DNA of 64,000 nucleotides from Hahella sp. CCB-MM4 (lineage in GTDB: Bacteria > Pseudomonadota > Gammaproteobacteria > Pseudomonadales > Oleiphilaceae). The position numbers and the translations under genes are program-made. Positions 43,083 through 51,723 of this stretch are shown piece after piece; the first letter of the stretch is position 1; every line of letters begins with the position of its first letter. The DNA lies in NCBI RefSeq assembly GCF_002260525.1, contig NZ_MRYI01000003.1, positions 372,001 to 436,000 of the forward strand, in the 5' to 3' direction. The notes under the pieces were generated by a model. The model worked only from the letters and a program-made list of their open reading frames with translations. It was not told the origin of the DNA and made no database searches.

Positions 43083-43118
43083 TACCCAAATTAATAAATC
43101 TTCGGTACGTAGCGTAGC

Positions 43119-44033
43119 ATGACAGAAAACTCCCCTCCCCCAGAAACCTCCGAATCAGAGAACACTGTTCGGGAAGACGGCCTGTCGATTGCTGAGCTGA
43201 TTCACCGTAAACTGGAAACCCTGACCCCCTCCGAGAAAAAGGCAGCGCGCCTGCTGTTGACCAACTACCCCGTCGTAGGCCTGGATTCACTCGCCCGCTT
43301 TGCTGAGCGAGCCGAAGTCAGTCATCCCACAATATTGAGGTTTATTTCCAAGTTGGGCTTCAGCGGATACCCCCAGTTTCAGGATGAGTTACGTAACGAA
43401 CTGGATGCCCGACTCAAATCACCATTAGCCAAACGCCACCCGGATATACAGAAAGTCAGGGACAAAACCGACTTTCAGAACATCTATATAGATGCCATCT
43501 GCAACAACATACGGCAGTCCATGGCCTCTATATCGCAAAATGAATTTGAAGGCGTCCTGGCCCTGCTGGAAGACGTTAACCAACAGGTATACCTGATCGG
43601 TGGACGCTTTACCGATGCCATTGCCAAGCAGACCTACATGCACTTGCGGGCGCTGCGTCCCAGAGTTCGCCACATCAACGGCCTGCCGGTTTCCTGGTCG
43701 GAATACCTGCTGGATATGGACAAGAACTGTGTCGTAGTGGTGTTTGATATCCGCCGTTACCAGGAAGAAGTTGTGGTTTTCGCCGAAGAAGCCGCCAAGC
43801 GTGGCGCCAGCGTCATTCTTGTCACCGACCAATGGTTATCCCCCATCGCCAGGGTTGCCCAGCATGTACTGGTAGCTCATGTCGAAGCCCCGTCCAACTG
43901 GGATTCATTGACGTCGATCAGCGCCATGATGGAAACCTTTGTGGCCGCTCTAAGCAACCGGAAATGGGACCAGCTGACGGACCGTATCGGTGACCTCGAA
44001 CACATTCGCTCCCAGTTTCAGAAACGGGATTAA
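43119..44033 (+). CDS. MurR/RpiR-family transcriptional regulator
   Basis: A 304-residue regulator. The N-terminal HTH_6 domain (about 20-100) has LTPSEKKAARLLLTNYPVVGLDSLARFAERAEVSHPTILRFISKLGFSGYPQFQ. The C-terminal SIS domain (about 135-270) has VYLIGGRFTDAIAKQTYMHLR and CVVVVFDIRRYQEEVVVFAEEAAKRGASVILVTD. SIS domains normally sense sugar phosphates, but members next to amine and amino-acid genes are common. It is divergent from the catabolic operon and is the obvious candidate to bind the TGTACA palindromes. Confidence 0.94.
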   Translation: MTENSPPPETSESENTVREDGLSIAELIHRKLETLTPSEKKAARLLLTNYPVVGLDSLARFAERAEVSHPTILRFISKLGFSGYPQFQDELRNELDARLKSPLAKRHPDIQKVRDKTDFQNIYIDAICNNIRQSMASISQNEFEGVLALLEDVNQQVYLIGGRFTDAIAKQTYMHLRALRPRVRHINGLPVSWSEYLLDMDKNCVVVVFDIRRYQEEVVVFAEEAAKRGASVILVTDQWLSPIARVAQHVLVAHVEAPSNWDSLTSISAMMETFVAALSNRKWDQLTDRIGDLEHIRSQFQKRD

Positions 44034-44053
44034 CAGCCAATATGAGGGTGATC

Positions 44054-44806
44054 ATGAAGAAACAACCCCCCTATTCATTCAGGCTAGGGATACTGCAGTG
44101 CGATCATGTCATGCCTGATCTGCAGGCCAATTTCGGAGACTACCCGGAAATGTTCCGAAACCTGTTTGGTGAAGTTGCACCGGAACTACAGTATCGGGAC
44201 TACGATCTGACGCAAATGGACTTTCCCGAGTCACCTGACGAATGCGATGCCTGGCTGTTTACGGGGAGCAAGTGGAGTGTCTACGATGACGAGCCCTGGA
44301 TTCACCGGGCACTCGATCTGGCGCGTACCCTGCATCACTCAGGCCGACCTGTCGTCGGAATCTGCTTTGGCCATCAGCTACTGGCGAAAGCCCTGGGGGG
44401 CGAAGTGATTAAGTCTGATAAAGGTTGGGGAGTCGGCCTGCACAGAGCGAATGTGGAAGCACCGCAGAATTGGATGCAGCCACATCTTGGCAAGCTGGAT
44501 CTGCTGGTGAGTCATCAGGACCAGGTAACACAGCTTCCCCCCGGCGCAAAATGCCTGGCAGGACACAGCTTCTGTCCCAATGATATTGTCCAGATCGACA
44601 ACAACACACTGACCTTTCAGGGACACCCGGAGTTCAGCGCCGGTTACTCCAAAGGGCTGATGGAAAAGCGGGAACAAATCCTGGGAAACAAAACCTTCAG
44701 TGAAGGAATTGCCTCCCTGCAGCAGGCGCCGGATAAAAATGAAGCGGCTCAATGGATACTGAATTTTATTGCCGAAGCAATAGACAATAAATCCTGCGGG
44801 CAGTAA
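44054..44806 (+). CDS. Class I amidotransferase-like gamma-glutamyl hydrolase (IpuF-like)
   Basis: A 250-residue stand-alone class I glutamine amidotransferase-fold protein. The nucleophile motif is GICFGHQLLAKALGGEV, and FQGHPEFSAGY gives the His-Glu pair. ATG 44054 is preceded by GAGGGTG; ATG 44042 has no ribosome-binding site. It lies 20 bp after the RpiR gene. In isopropylamine degradation an enzyme of this fold releases the amino acid from its gamma-glutamyl conjugate, which is the role I infer here, closing the pathway started by the GS-like ligase. Confidence 0.88.
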   Translation: MKKQPPYSFRLGILQCDHVMPDLQANFGDYPEMFRNLFGEVAPELQYRDYDLTQMDFPESPDECDAWLFTGSKWSVYDDEPWIHRALDLARTLHHSGRPVVGICFGHQLLAKALGGEVIKSDKGWGVGLHRANVEAPQNWMQPHLGKLDLLVSHQDQVTQLPPGAKCLAGHSFCPNDIVQIDNNTLTFQGHPEFSAGYSKGLMEKREQILGNKTFSEGIASLQQAPDKNEAAQWILNFIAEAIDNKSCGQ

Positions 44807-44824
44807 AGGGACTCCTCAGCGTCG

Positions 44825-45751
44825 TCAGAAAATGGAACTGTTGGTGTATGTCGTCAACAGTTCCAATGCCCGCTGCCCCAACACCGAGTTGCCATAGGCA
44901 TCCAGTTCCGGAGACCAGACCGCCACAGAGCAATGCCCCGGGACAATCGCCACGATACCGCCACCCACTCCGCTCTTGGCCGGCAGACCCACCTGATAGG
45001 CAAAGTTTCCGGCAGCATCATATAAACCACAGGTCAGCATCAGCGCATTAATACGCTTATCCATTAACTCGCCATGGAAATGGGAACGGAACGTGGATTT
45101 CCCTTTGTTGGCCAGACATTCAGTCGCTCGCGCCAGATCCCGGCAGGACATGGTCATCGAGCACTGCTTAAAGTAAGCATCCAGAACTTCATTCACCTGG
45201 CCTTCCAGATTGCCCATTGCCTTCAGAAGATTGGCGATAGCCGCATTACGAAACCCGGTGGCCGCCTCAGCATTGTAAACCGCAGGATCATAACGATTAT
45301 CGGGGTTGCCGGACAGGGAAGCCATAAACTGCTCAAGCCGTTTCACCGGAGAGGCACTGTGAGAAACGATGGTATCCGTCACCACAATAGCACCGGCATT
45401 AATGAAAGGATTACGCGGGATGCCTGATTCATTTTCCAACTGCAGCAACGAGTTAAACCGCATCCCCGAAGGCTCTCTGCCCACCCGCTTCCACAGGTCA
45501 TCGCCGACGATGTCCAGTGCCAGCATCAGAGCGAAGAGCTTGGAGATACTCTGAATCGAAAACGCCTTGTCTGCCTGGCCAATACTATGTTCCTCTCCAT
45601 CCACCCAGCGAATGGCCATACCGAACTGGCGTGGGTCCACCTGGGACAACGGAGGAATATAATTGGCCACTTTCCCCTCCCCATAATGTAGAACCACTTC
45701 ACTGTGGATTCGCTCCAGGATCTCAGGCATGTCAGACTTGGACAGATTCAT
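44825..45751 (-). CDS. glsA: Glutaminase (GlsA)
   Basis: Hydrolyses glutamine to glutamate and ammonia. The 308-residue product is of normal length, with the serine-lysine motif FSIQSISKLFAL near residue 65, MRFNSLLQLENESGIPRNPFINAGAIVV, and a C-terminal LPAKSGVGGGIVAIVPG. It converges with the amidotransferase gene (18-bp gap). Glutamate made here could feed the GS-like ligase, but glsA is often found in other settings. GAGG precedes the ATG. Confidence 0.97.
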   Translation of the reverse strand: MNLSKSDMPEILERIHSEVVLHYGEGKVANYIPPLSQVDPRQFGMAIRWVDGEEHSIGQADKAFSIQSISKLFALMLALDIVGDDLWKRVGREPSGMRFNSLLQLENESGIPRNPFINAGAIVVTDTIVSHSASPVKRLEQFMASLSGNPDNRYDPAVYNAEAATGFRNAAIANLLKAMGNLEGQVNEVLDAYFKQCSMTMSCRDLARATECLANKGKSTFRSHFHGELMDKRINALMLTCGLYDAAGNFAYQVGLPAKSGVGGGIVAIVPGHCSVAVWSPELDAYGNSVLGQRALELLTTYTNSSIF

Positions 45752-46108
45752 GGCGCCTCTTATCGTTGTTATGTTACTGCTGGGCGGCTTCCGGAAGCCG
45801 ATTCAAACACGGGCGAATATATAGTAGTGAATCACCGCGACAATGGTGGAAAAGGCTTATATCCCCTTCTTCAGAATTATGCACGTGAAAGTCTATCAGC
45901 AGACCCAAACAAAACCGATATGCACTTGATGGTAGTCTGCATTGTCCATTACAGCCTTAATTTTTTTAATACACCGGGATATGCACTAGTCTTAGAGTGT
46001 TTATTGAACTTATTTTTTCATCTGGCTGCGACAAGAGGAACCTGCTCAACGTTCCGAAAATTTGCAGTATCGGGAGTCTAGAAATCTTCAGGAGACCACA
46101 CTCCTCTC
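45752..46108. other. Divergent intergenic region upstream of the hybrid kinase
   Basis: About 357 bp with no recognisable gene. Near its end AGGAG (46090-46094) can pair with CTCCT (46101-46105), masking the Shine-Dalgarno of the kinase gene in a small hairpin directly before the ATG at 46109. Confidence 0.4.
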
Positions 46109-48817
46109 ATGAATTGGCTGACAGCACAATTTCAGATACCCGCCAATACTGATGCGCTAATGCAGGGCAGCTACAATCCCTGGCTGGTCACGCTTTCGGT
46201 TATTATGGCCATCGGAGCTTCCTTTACTGCCTACCAGACCGCTTCCAGATCCTGGGATCTCATATCCCGGCAACGTAGAAAATCAACCCTCTTCGCTGCC
46301 AGTCTTGCCATGGGAGGAGGTGTCTGGACCATGCACTTCATTGGCATGCTGGCCTTTGAAATGGATATGTCGGTCAGCTATGACCCCTTACTGACCCTGA
46401 TTTCCATGTTACCCAGTATCGGCGCTTCCTGGATTGCATTGAACCTGATTATCAGAAGATCGTTGAAGCCTCGCCAGTTAGCCATCGGAGGCACCCTGTT
46501 CGGTTTGGGAATTGGCGTCATGCATTATACCGGTATGGCAGCCATGACCATGCCGGCTCTTCTGCGGTACGACCCTTACCTGTTCTTTCTGTCCATCGTG
46601 GTCGCCATCCTACTTTCCATTTTTTCAGTACGCATCCGCTTTGGCATGAAAAACGCCTGGGGAGAGAAACTCGACACTATCCGGCTGAACCTGATCAGCG
46701 GCTGCATCATGGGACTGGCAATTTCAGGCATGCACTACACGGGAATGGCCGCCGCCCGCTTTATCAAACCGGAGCTAATGCCGGCGAATATTCCCGCTAA
46801 TGATTCCTCCTGGTTCCTGGTTGTAAGTGTTACCTCGACCGCCTTTTTCATCATTCTGCTGACTCTGGCCATCAGTTTAATTCTCAAATACAAAGACATT
46901 TCCGAGGAATCCCGATTTAACGAGCGCCGTTTACGGGCGATTATGGACACCGCAGTGGACGGCATAGTGACCATTAACAGTAGTGGTATCGTCATCGGGG
47001 CCAATCAGGCCGTTGAGAGTATTCTGGGATGGAGTAGTGAGTCTCTTAAAGGCCAGAATGTCCGCTGCCTGATGCCGGAGCCACACCATAGCGAGCATGA
47101 CAACTATCTCGGCCACTATTTGGAAAACGGAACAGCCAACATTATTGGCGTCGGCAGAGAAGTCGAAGCGCGCCACAGGGATGGCCGAAAAATACCTGTC
47201 AGACTCGCCATCGGCCATGTCAGGTTACCGAAGGAAGATGTCTTTGTGGCGTTTATTTCGGATATTTCCAAGCGCATTGAAATGGAACAGGATCTTATAC
47301 GCGCCAAGGAACGTGCCGAGCAGGCTGCCATCTCCCGAGCCGCATTCCTGGCGAATATGAGCCATGAAATTCGCACGCCGATGAATGCCATTATTGGTTT
47401 CAGCGATGTGCTGATGGAAACGCCTTTATCCGATGAACAGCACCAATTTATTTCCACCATCGGTAGTTCTGCCCGCTCCCTGCTCCGGGTTCTGAATGAC
47501 GTTCTGGACAGTGCCAAGCTTGATAAAGGCAAGCTTGAAATTCACCACACCAATTTTTCCCTGACCCAGGAAGTGGATCTGGTGATATCCACCCTCGCAC
47601 TGCAGGCCTCCCGGAAAGGGCTGGATTTGTGTGTGTCCATTTCGTCTGAAATCAAGGGATATTATATAGGAGACCCCGACCGTATCCGGCAGGTCCTGAC
47701 CAACATCGTCGGAAACGCCATCAAGTTTACCGATCATGGCCGGATCGATGTGACCATTGAACCCTCCCATAAAAACCACGTGCTGTTCCAGATTGCGGAT
47801 ACCGGCATTGGTATGACACCGCAACAACTGGAACATATTTTTGATCCGTTTACCCAGGCGGATGCATCCACAAGCCGGCGTTTCGGCGGCAGTGGACTGG
47901 GGACCACCATCAGCAAACAGTTGGTGGAACTGATGGGAGGCAGCATGCAGGTGACCAGTGAGCTCGATGTGGGGACCTGCTTTGAATTTACCCTTCCACT
48001 GCAACCCGGTGAAGAAGCAAAGCAGCAGGAGACAGAACACAGCACCCAGCTACCGCCGCTGAAAATACTGGTGGTTGATGATATTCAACAGAACATTGAT
48101 CTGCTGACTCTGATCCTCAGCAAAGGCTGTCATCAGATCATCCCGGCCAAAGACGGACAGGAGGCTTTTCAGTGTTGGGAGCAGGACTCCCCTGATGTCA
48201 TCCTGATGGATATTCAAATGCCGGTGATGGACGGTCTTTCCGCCTGCCGGGCAATCCGACAGGCGGAAAAAATCAAAAAATTGAAGGAAACACCGATCAT
48301 TGCCATAACAGCCAGTGTCCTCGTGGATGACCAACTGGCGGCCAGAAACGCCGGCATGAACGGGTTTGCCGCCAAGCCGGTGGAAGTTGGAGAGTTATCA
48401 TACGAAATAGCCCGAGTCCTGGGCATTAATACAACCAAGCCACTTACCTCAGTGAAGACCCGAACGATCGATCCACTACACACCATCGATATAGAGAAAG
48501 GACTGAGACTCTGGGGAGAACGCTCTGTCCTGATCAGGGAAATCCAACAATACCTGGAACACTGGGCCCTTAAAAAGCAGCGGCTGTTCAACGCCCTGAA
48601 AGACCACAATTCAGAGGTATTGCAAAACGAAGCTCATGCGCTGAGAGGGGTCAGCGGTAACCTGGCCATGACAGTGCTCAGCAATTTGTTCGATAAGCTG
48701 GAGCAATATGCCAAGGCGGGCCGGCTCAACATGGCAGAATCCGTTATGGCTGAAATCCAGGCCAACACTGACGAAGTCGTGATGGAGATCAGTCTGCTGG
48801 AGGTGGAGGAAAACTAA
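46109..48817 (+). CDS. MHYT-PAS hybrid sensor histidine kinase with receiver and HPt domains
   Basis: A 902-residue membrane sensor. An MHYT domain of about seven spans (20-250) carries three His motifs (MHFIGMLAF, MHYTGMAAM, MHYTGMAAA) thought to bind copper and sense O2, CO or NO. A PAS domain (about 275-395) follows. The kinase core has the H-box FLANMSHEIRTPMNAI (His near 418), an N-box TNIVGNAIKFTDHG and ATP lid GGSGLGTTI. The receiver (about 650-770) has Asp in VILMDIQMPVMDG, and the C-terminal HPt domain has His in EAHALRGVSGNLA (about 842). No cognate regulator is adjacent. Confidence 0.95.
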   Translation: MNWLTAQFQIPANTDALMQGSYNPWLVTLSVIMAIGASFTAYQTASRSWDLISRQRRKSTLFAASLAMGGGVWTMHFIGMLAFEMDMSVSYDPLLTLISMLPSIGASWIALNLIIRRSLKPRQLAIGGTLFGLGIGVMHYTGMAAMTMPALLRYDPYLFFLSIVVAILLSIFSVRIRFGMKNAWGEKLDTIRLNLISGCIMGLAISGMHYTGMAAARFIKPELMPANIPANDSSWFLVVSVTSTAFFIILLTLAISLILKYKDISEESRFNERRLRAIMDTAVDGIVTINSSGIVIGANQAVESILGWSSESLKGQNVRCLMPEPHHSEHDNYLGHYLENGTANIIGVGREVEARHRDGRKIPVRLAIGHVRLPKEDVFVAFISDISKRIEMEQDLIRAKERAEQAAISRAAFLANMSHEIRTPMNAIIGFSDVLMETPLSDEQHQFISTIGSSARSLLRVLNDVLDSAKLDKGKLEIHHTNFSLTQEVDLVISTLALQASRKGLDLCVSISSEIKGYYIGDPDRIRQVLTNIVGNAIKFTDHGRIDVTIEPSHKNHVLFQIADTGIGMTPQQLEHIFDPFTQADASTSRRFGGSGLGTTISKQLVELMGGSMQVTSELDVGTCFEFTLPLQPGEEAKQQETEHSTQLPPLKILVVDDIQQNIDLLTLILSKGCHQIIPAKDGQEAFQCWEQDSPDVILMDIQMPVMDGLSACRAIRQAEKIKKLKETPIIAITASVLVDDQLAARNAGMNGFAAKPVEVGELSYEIARVLGINTTKPLTSVKTRTIDPLHTIDIEKGLRLWGERSVLIREIQQYLEHWALKKQRLFNALKDHNSEVLQNEAHALRGVSGNLAMTVLSNLFDKLEQYAKAGRLNMAESVMAEIQANTDEVVMEISLLEVEEN

Positions 48818-48824
48818 ACCTTAC

Positions 48825-48886
48825 CGAGTCCTACAGGGACTTTCTTTTGGTGTCACGAGTCCTACAGGGACTTCCTTTTGGTGTCA
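48825..48886. repeat. Tandem repeat, 31-bp period, 2 units
   Basis: Two units starting CGAGTCCTACAGGGACTTTC (48825-48855) and CGAGTCCTACAGGGACTTCC (48856-48886), differing at one base. It begins just after the hybrid kinase stop and includes the last codons and stop of the VOC gene on the other strand. AGTCC...GGACT makes each unit a small hairpin. Confidence 0.95.
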
Positions 48887-49260
48887 TAGGTAGAGACCTC
48901 TAACAGGTTCAGGTCAGGGTCGCGAAAATATACTGACGTGATCGGCCCCATAGCACCGGTTCTCGGCACAGGACCATCAATGATCTCAACGCCATGTTCA
49001 GCCAGATGGCTCATCACTTCTTCAAGAGATATGGCAGAAATAAAGCACATGTCCGCACTTCCGGGTTGTACATTTCCGGCCTTGGGTTCAGTTTCAGTGC
49101 CATAGGTATGAAGGTTGATTTTCTGGTGACCGAACTTGAGCGCCACACGCCCATTTCCAAAGATCTCCTTTTCCATGCCCATCACAGTCTGATAAAAATC
49201 TACTGTCTTATCGATATCCATGACCGTTAAAACATAATGATCAAGATGGCTGATATTCAT
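48862..49260 (-). CDS. VOC (glyoxalase/bleomycin-resistance) family protein
   Basis: A 132-residue metal-dependent fold of two betaalphabetabetabeta units. ISHLDHYVLTVMDIDKTVDFYQTVMGM starts the first unit with a metal-ligand His, LKFGHQKINLHTYG is typical of the glyoxalase-like subfamily, and SVYFRDPDLNLLEVSTY ends with the second Glu ligand. The substrate cannot be inferred. Its final residues lie in the 31-bp tandem repeat. Confidence 0.9.
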   Translation of the reverse strand: MNISHLDHYVLTVMDIDKTVDFYQTVMGMEKEIFGNGRVALKFGHQKINLHTYGTETEPKAGNVQPGSADMCFISAISLEEVMSHLAEHGVEIIDGPVPRTGAMGPITSVYFRDPDLNLLEVSTYDTKRKSL

Positions 49261-49431
49261 AGGTACCCCATGCCAACAGGTTATTGAGAATCACGAAATG
49301 TGCACCATTTAACCTTACCGGCGTAGACTTCTCAAATAGCTTTGTCTTATTGCGTTTATCCGCTATTCTGATAAACATCTGGAGTTAGCCCTGATATAAT
49401 TTCGGGCTGTCAGTTTCTCCGGAGACATGGA

Positions 49432-49644
49432 GTGAGTCGTAAGTACAAAGGCGCCGCCTTTGTGAGTTCAGCCAGGATGGAACGTATTCCTACCCACCTT
49501 GCTCCCGATATAAATCGTGATGTAGACAAGTACCTCCACCCTCCCGGTGCGTTGTCGGTGCTTTCTGGTTGTATGATCCATATATCAGAAATCGTATCGA
49601 CAGCAGTCATAGCACTCATAGTTCCCGCTGACGATCGTCGATAG
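49432..49644 (+). CDS. Doubtful small protein
   Basis: A 70-codon frame from GTG with GGAG seven bases upstream and a TATAAT about 30 bp before it. The product has no signal peptide, a C-terminal hydrophobic stretch (IVSTAVIALIVPAD) and no recognised family. A minus-strand frame overlaps the same stretch. It could be non-coding; kept only because the ribosome-binding site is well placed. Confidence 0.2.
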   Translation: MSRKYKGAAFVSSARMERIPTHLAPDINRDVDKYLHPPGALSVLSGCMIHISEIVSTAVIALIVPADDRR

Positions 49645-49682
49645 TTTTCAGAGCGACTGAATTCCGGCTGTACCACTTATTT

Positions 49683-49762
49683 CCTTGTACAGTAACTTAT
49701 ATCCTTGTGTAGTACTGGTCTCCCTGTGTCGTAACGGGTCTCCCAGTACAGTAAAACGGGGA
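49683..49762. repeat. Degenerate 20-bp direct repeats, 4 units, upstream of the exported oxidative operon
   Basis: Units CCTTGTACAGTAACTTATAT (49683), CCTTGTGTAGTACTGGTCTC (49703), CCTGTGTCGTAACGGGTCTC (49723) and CCAGTACAGTAAAACGGGGA (49743). The common core is CCnnGTnnnGTA at exactly 20-bp spacing, close to two helical turns. The array ends 40 bp before the ATG at 49803, so it may be a promoter-proximal iteron set or a decayed tandem duplication. Confidence 0.7.
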
Positions 49763-49802
49763 TACACACATAAAAATAACGGAATTTCTGGAGAGAGATG
49801 AC

Positions 49803-51677
49803 ATGGACAGACGTCAATTTGTCAAATCGTTTTGTGCACTTTCAGTATTACCCAATGTCAGTTTTGCCAGCGGCCAATTGCTATCCGGTCAACCAACAAT
49901 CGCCGGATCCGGCTTTTCAGGGTCCACCTTTCCCGGATCCATCATGGATGCCGACCTGACCCCATCCTCAGGAACCATGGATTTGATCAGCGGCACCCTT
50001 CCCCTGGATATCACCGGACATGTGTTCATGGCTGAAGGTATTCCATTGGAGAAAAATCATTTCACCCCCAACGGCAGAGGCGCACTGACCCGCTTTGATT
50101 TTGGTCCAGAGGGTGTCAGCTTCATGCGGAAAATGATCAACACCCCTTCTGCGATCATGCAGGAACATGCCACCGGATTGCTGGATCGTTTCGCTCTACT
50201 GGGTGGCACCGTGTATTACAGCTCCAACATGGGCTTTATGAACTATTGCAATACGGCTCCCAACTATATGGGTAATAATCGTTTTGCCCTGAGTTACGAG
50301 GGCGGCCCCCCTTATGAATTTGATGCCAATACTCTGGAACTGGTCACCCAGATCGGCAACATGGACGAATGGCGCTCCAGCCTGCCGCCGGCCATTGACT
50401 GGATGACACCGGAGAAATGGTTGTTCCCCCAGATACGCACTACCGGCCACCCCCATTTTGATCTGGAGACCGGCGAATGCTTCACCATCAACTATGGTGG
50501 CAATACAGGCGAAACCGGAACGAAGAACGGCTTTATTCAATTGATTCGCTGGGATCAGTATGGACCATTTGAATCCTGGCAAGTGTATGACCGTCAGGGC
50601 AACAATGCTTACATCTCGGCCACCAGCCATTCCCTGGGCGTTACACGAGATCATATTCTGATCTTCCAGACAGCGGCTTTTGTTGAAAACGGACGCATAC
50701 TGGGCATTCGTACGGTACAGCCGCAGCGTCACCGCACCCCGGTCTGGGTGATCAGAAAATCGGATTTGATGCCTGGCAGCGATAGCGTGCTGGCGGACTA
50801 TATTGAACTGGATTTCGACACCTCAGATATCGTCTGTAATTACGACGACAGCGATGGGGAAATTACGCTCTACGGTCAGTACATGGGGGCCATGGACAAG
50901 TCCGAGCCACAAATGCATCTGGACCGTCTTCATTTTGGCGGCTGGGTCGACAAATCCATTTCAGGATATCCAGCCGCCCCAGTCGACGTCGGGGGCCTGG
51001 TACGGGCACGTATTCAGGTTAACCGGTTCTCCGCAGAAGAAATCAAAGAAGATTTCGCCGTCGTACGGGACATGCGCTGCTGGGACATGAACGACCCGGC
51101 CTATCGCGGGCATTTCCAGTTTCCTGAGCAGTTTAAACATATTTATTGGGCTGCCATCGGCTTCCGTCCTGAGCATCTTCCTTCACGAGTGGCCTATGCC
51201 TACCGAAACTACCCCAACCGTATTTTTACCAACGGCTCCCTGCCGGAACTTGCCCAGCCATCGGCATTACTGCACTTTGACTGCGACGCGATGGCCATTA
51301 GCGATGCCTACGAGTTTCCGGAAGACTGCGTCATGCGCACACCACAATTTATGAACAAGGTTGGCTGCACCGGACAGGACGAAGGTTATCTGTTTACTGC
51401 CGTTGTCAGAAAAAACCCCACCGATGGTCGGGGTAATGGAAAAGAAATATGGATATTCGACGCCCAAAACCTGGCCCAGGGGCCTGTGGGAGTTCTGGGC
51501 AGTACAAATCTGAATTTCGCCACCACCAATCATGCTCTCTGGGTCGAAACGATCGGTCCACGCCCCAGTGGCATTTATCAATCGGATCTGACTGACTTTC
51601 TCATCGGAAAAATGAGTAAACACTCCAGGGAGGTACAGAACATCATCGAGAACCACATTTTGCCCCAATACAGCTGA
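49803..51677 (+). CDS. Exported carotenoid-oxygenase (CCD) family protein
   Basis: A 624-residue seven-bladed-propeller, non-heme-iron dioxygenase-like protein. A Tat-like signal (DRRQFVKSFCALSVLP) opens it. The body has CCD features: ITGHVFMAEGIP near the start, NGRGALTRFDFGPEGV, and candidate iron-ligand His residues in TGHPHFDLETGE, SHSLGVTRDHILIF, MHLDRLHFGGWV and ATTNHALWVE. The family includes carotenoid, stilbene and isoeugenol cleavage enzymes. Bacterial members are usually cytoplasmic, so export is unusual. It is first in a three-gene operon with a flavoprotein oxidase; GAGAGA precedes the ATG. Confidence 0.82.
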   Translation: MDRRQFVKSFCALSVLPNVSFASGQLLSGQPTIAGSGFSGSTFPGSIMDADLTPSSGTMDLISGTLPLDITGHVFMAEGIPLEKNHFTPNGRGALTRFDFGPEGVSFMRKMINTPSAIMQEHATGLLDRFALLGGTVYYSSNMGFMNYCNTAPNYMGNNRFALSYEGGPPYEFDANTLELVTQIGNMDEWRSSLPPAIDWMTPEKWLFPQIRTTGHPHFDLETGECFTINYGGNTGETGTKNGFIQLIRWDQYGPFESWQVYDRQGNNAYISATSHSLGVTRDHILIFQTAAFVENGRILGIRTVQPQRHRTPVWVIRKSDLMPGSDSVLADYIELDFDTSDIVCNYDDSDGEITLYGQYMGAMDKSEPQMHLDRLHFGGWVDKSISGYPAAPVDVGGLVRARIQVNRFSAEEIKEDFAVVRDMRCWDMNDPAYRGHFQFPEQFKHIYWAAIGFRPEHLPSRVAYAYRNYPNRIFTNGSLPELAQPSALLHFDCDAMAISDAYEFPEDCVMRTPQFMNKVGCTGQDEGYLFTAVVRKNPTDGRGNGKEIWIFDAQNLAQGPVGVLGSTNLNFATTNHALWVETIGPRPSGIYQSDLTDFLIGKMSKHSREVQNIIENHILPQYS

Positions 51678-51723
51678 GACGGGATTTCAAGGAAGTTGCA
51701 TCAACAACTCAGGAGAGTGACAA

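Larger units (their letters stand above)
49261..49802. other. Long intergenic region upstream of the carotenoid-oxygenase operon
   Basis: About 540 bp. It contains a TATAAT at 49395-49400, a doubtful small frame at 49432-49644 and a four-unit 20-bp array at 49683-49762 directly before the operon. No strong terminator was seen. Confidence 0.5.

Noticed and set aside
49410-49676. Minus-strand frame of 88 codons in the gap before the carotenoid-oxygenase operon
   Set aside because: No ribosome-binding site, no recognisable family, and it overlaps the plus-strand frame at 49432; base composition looks intergenic.
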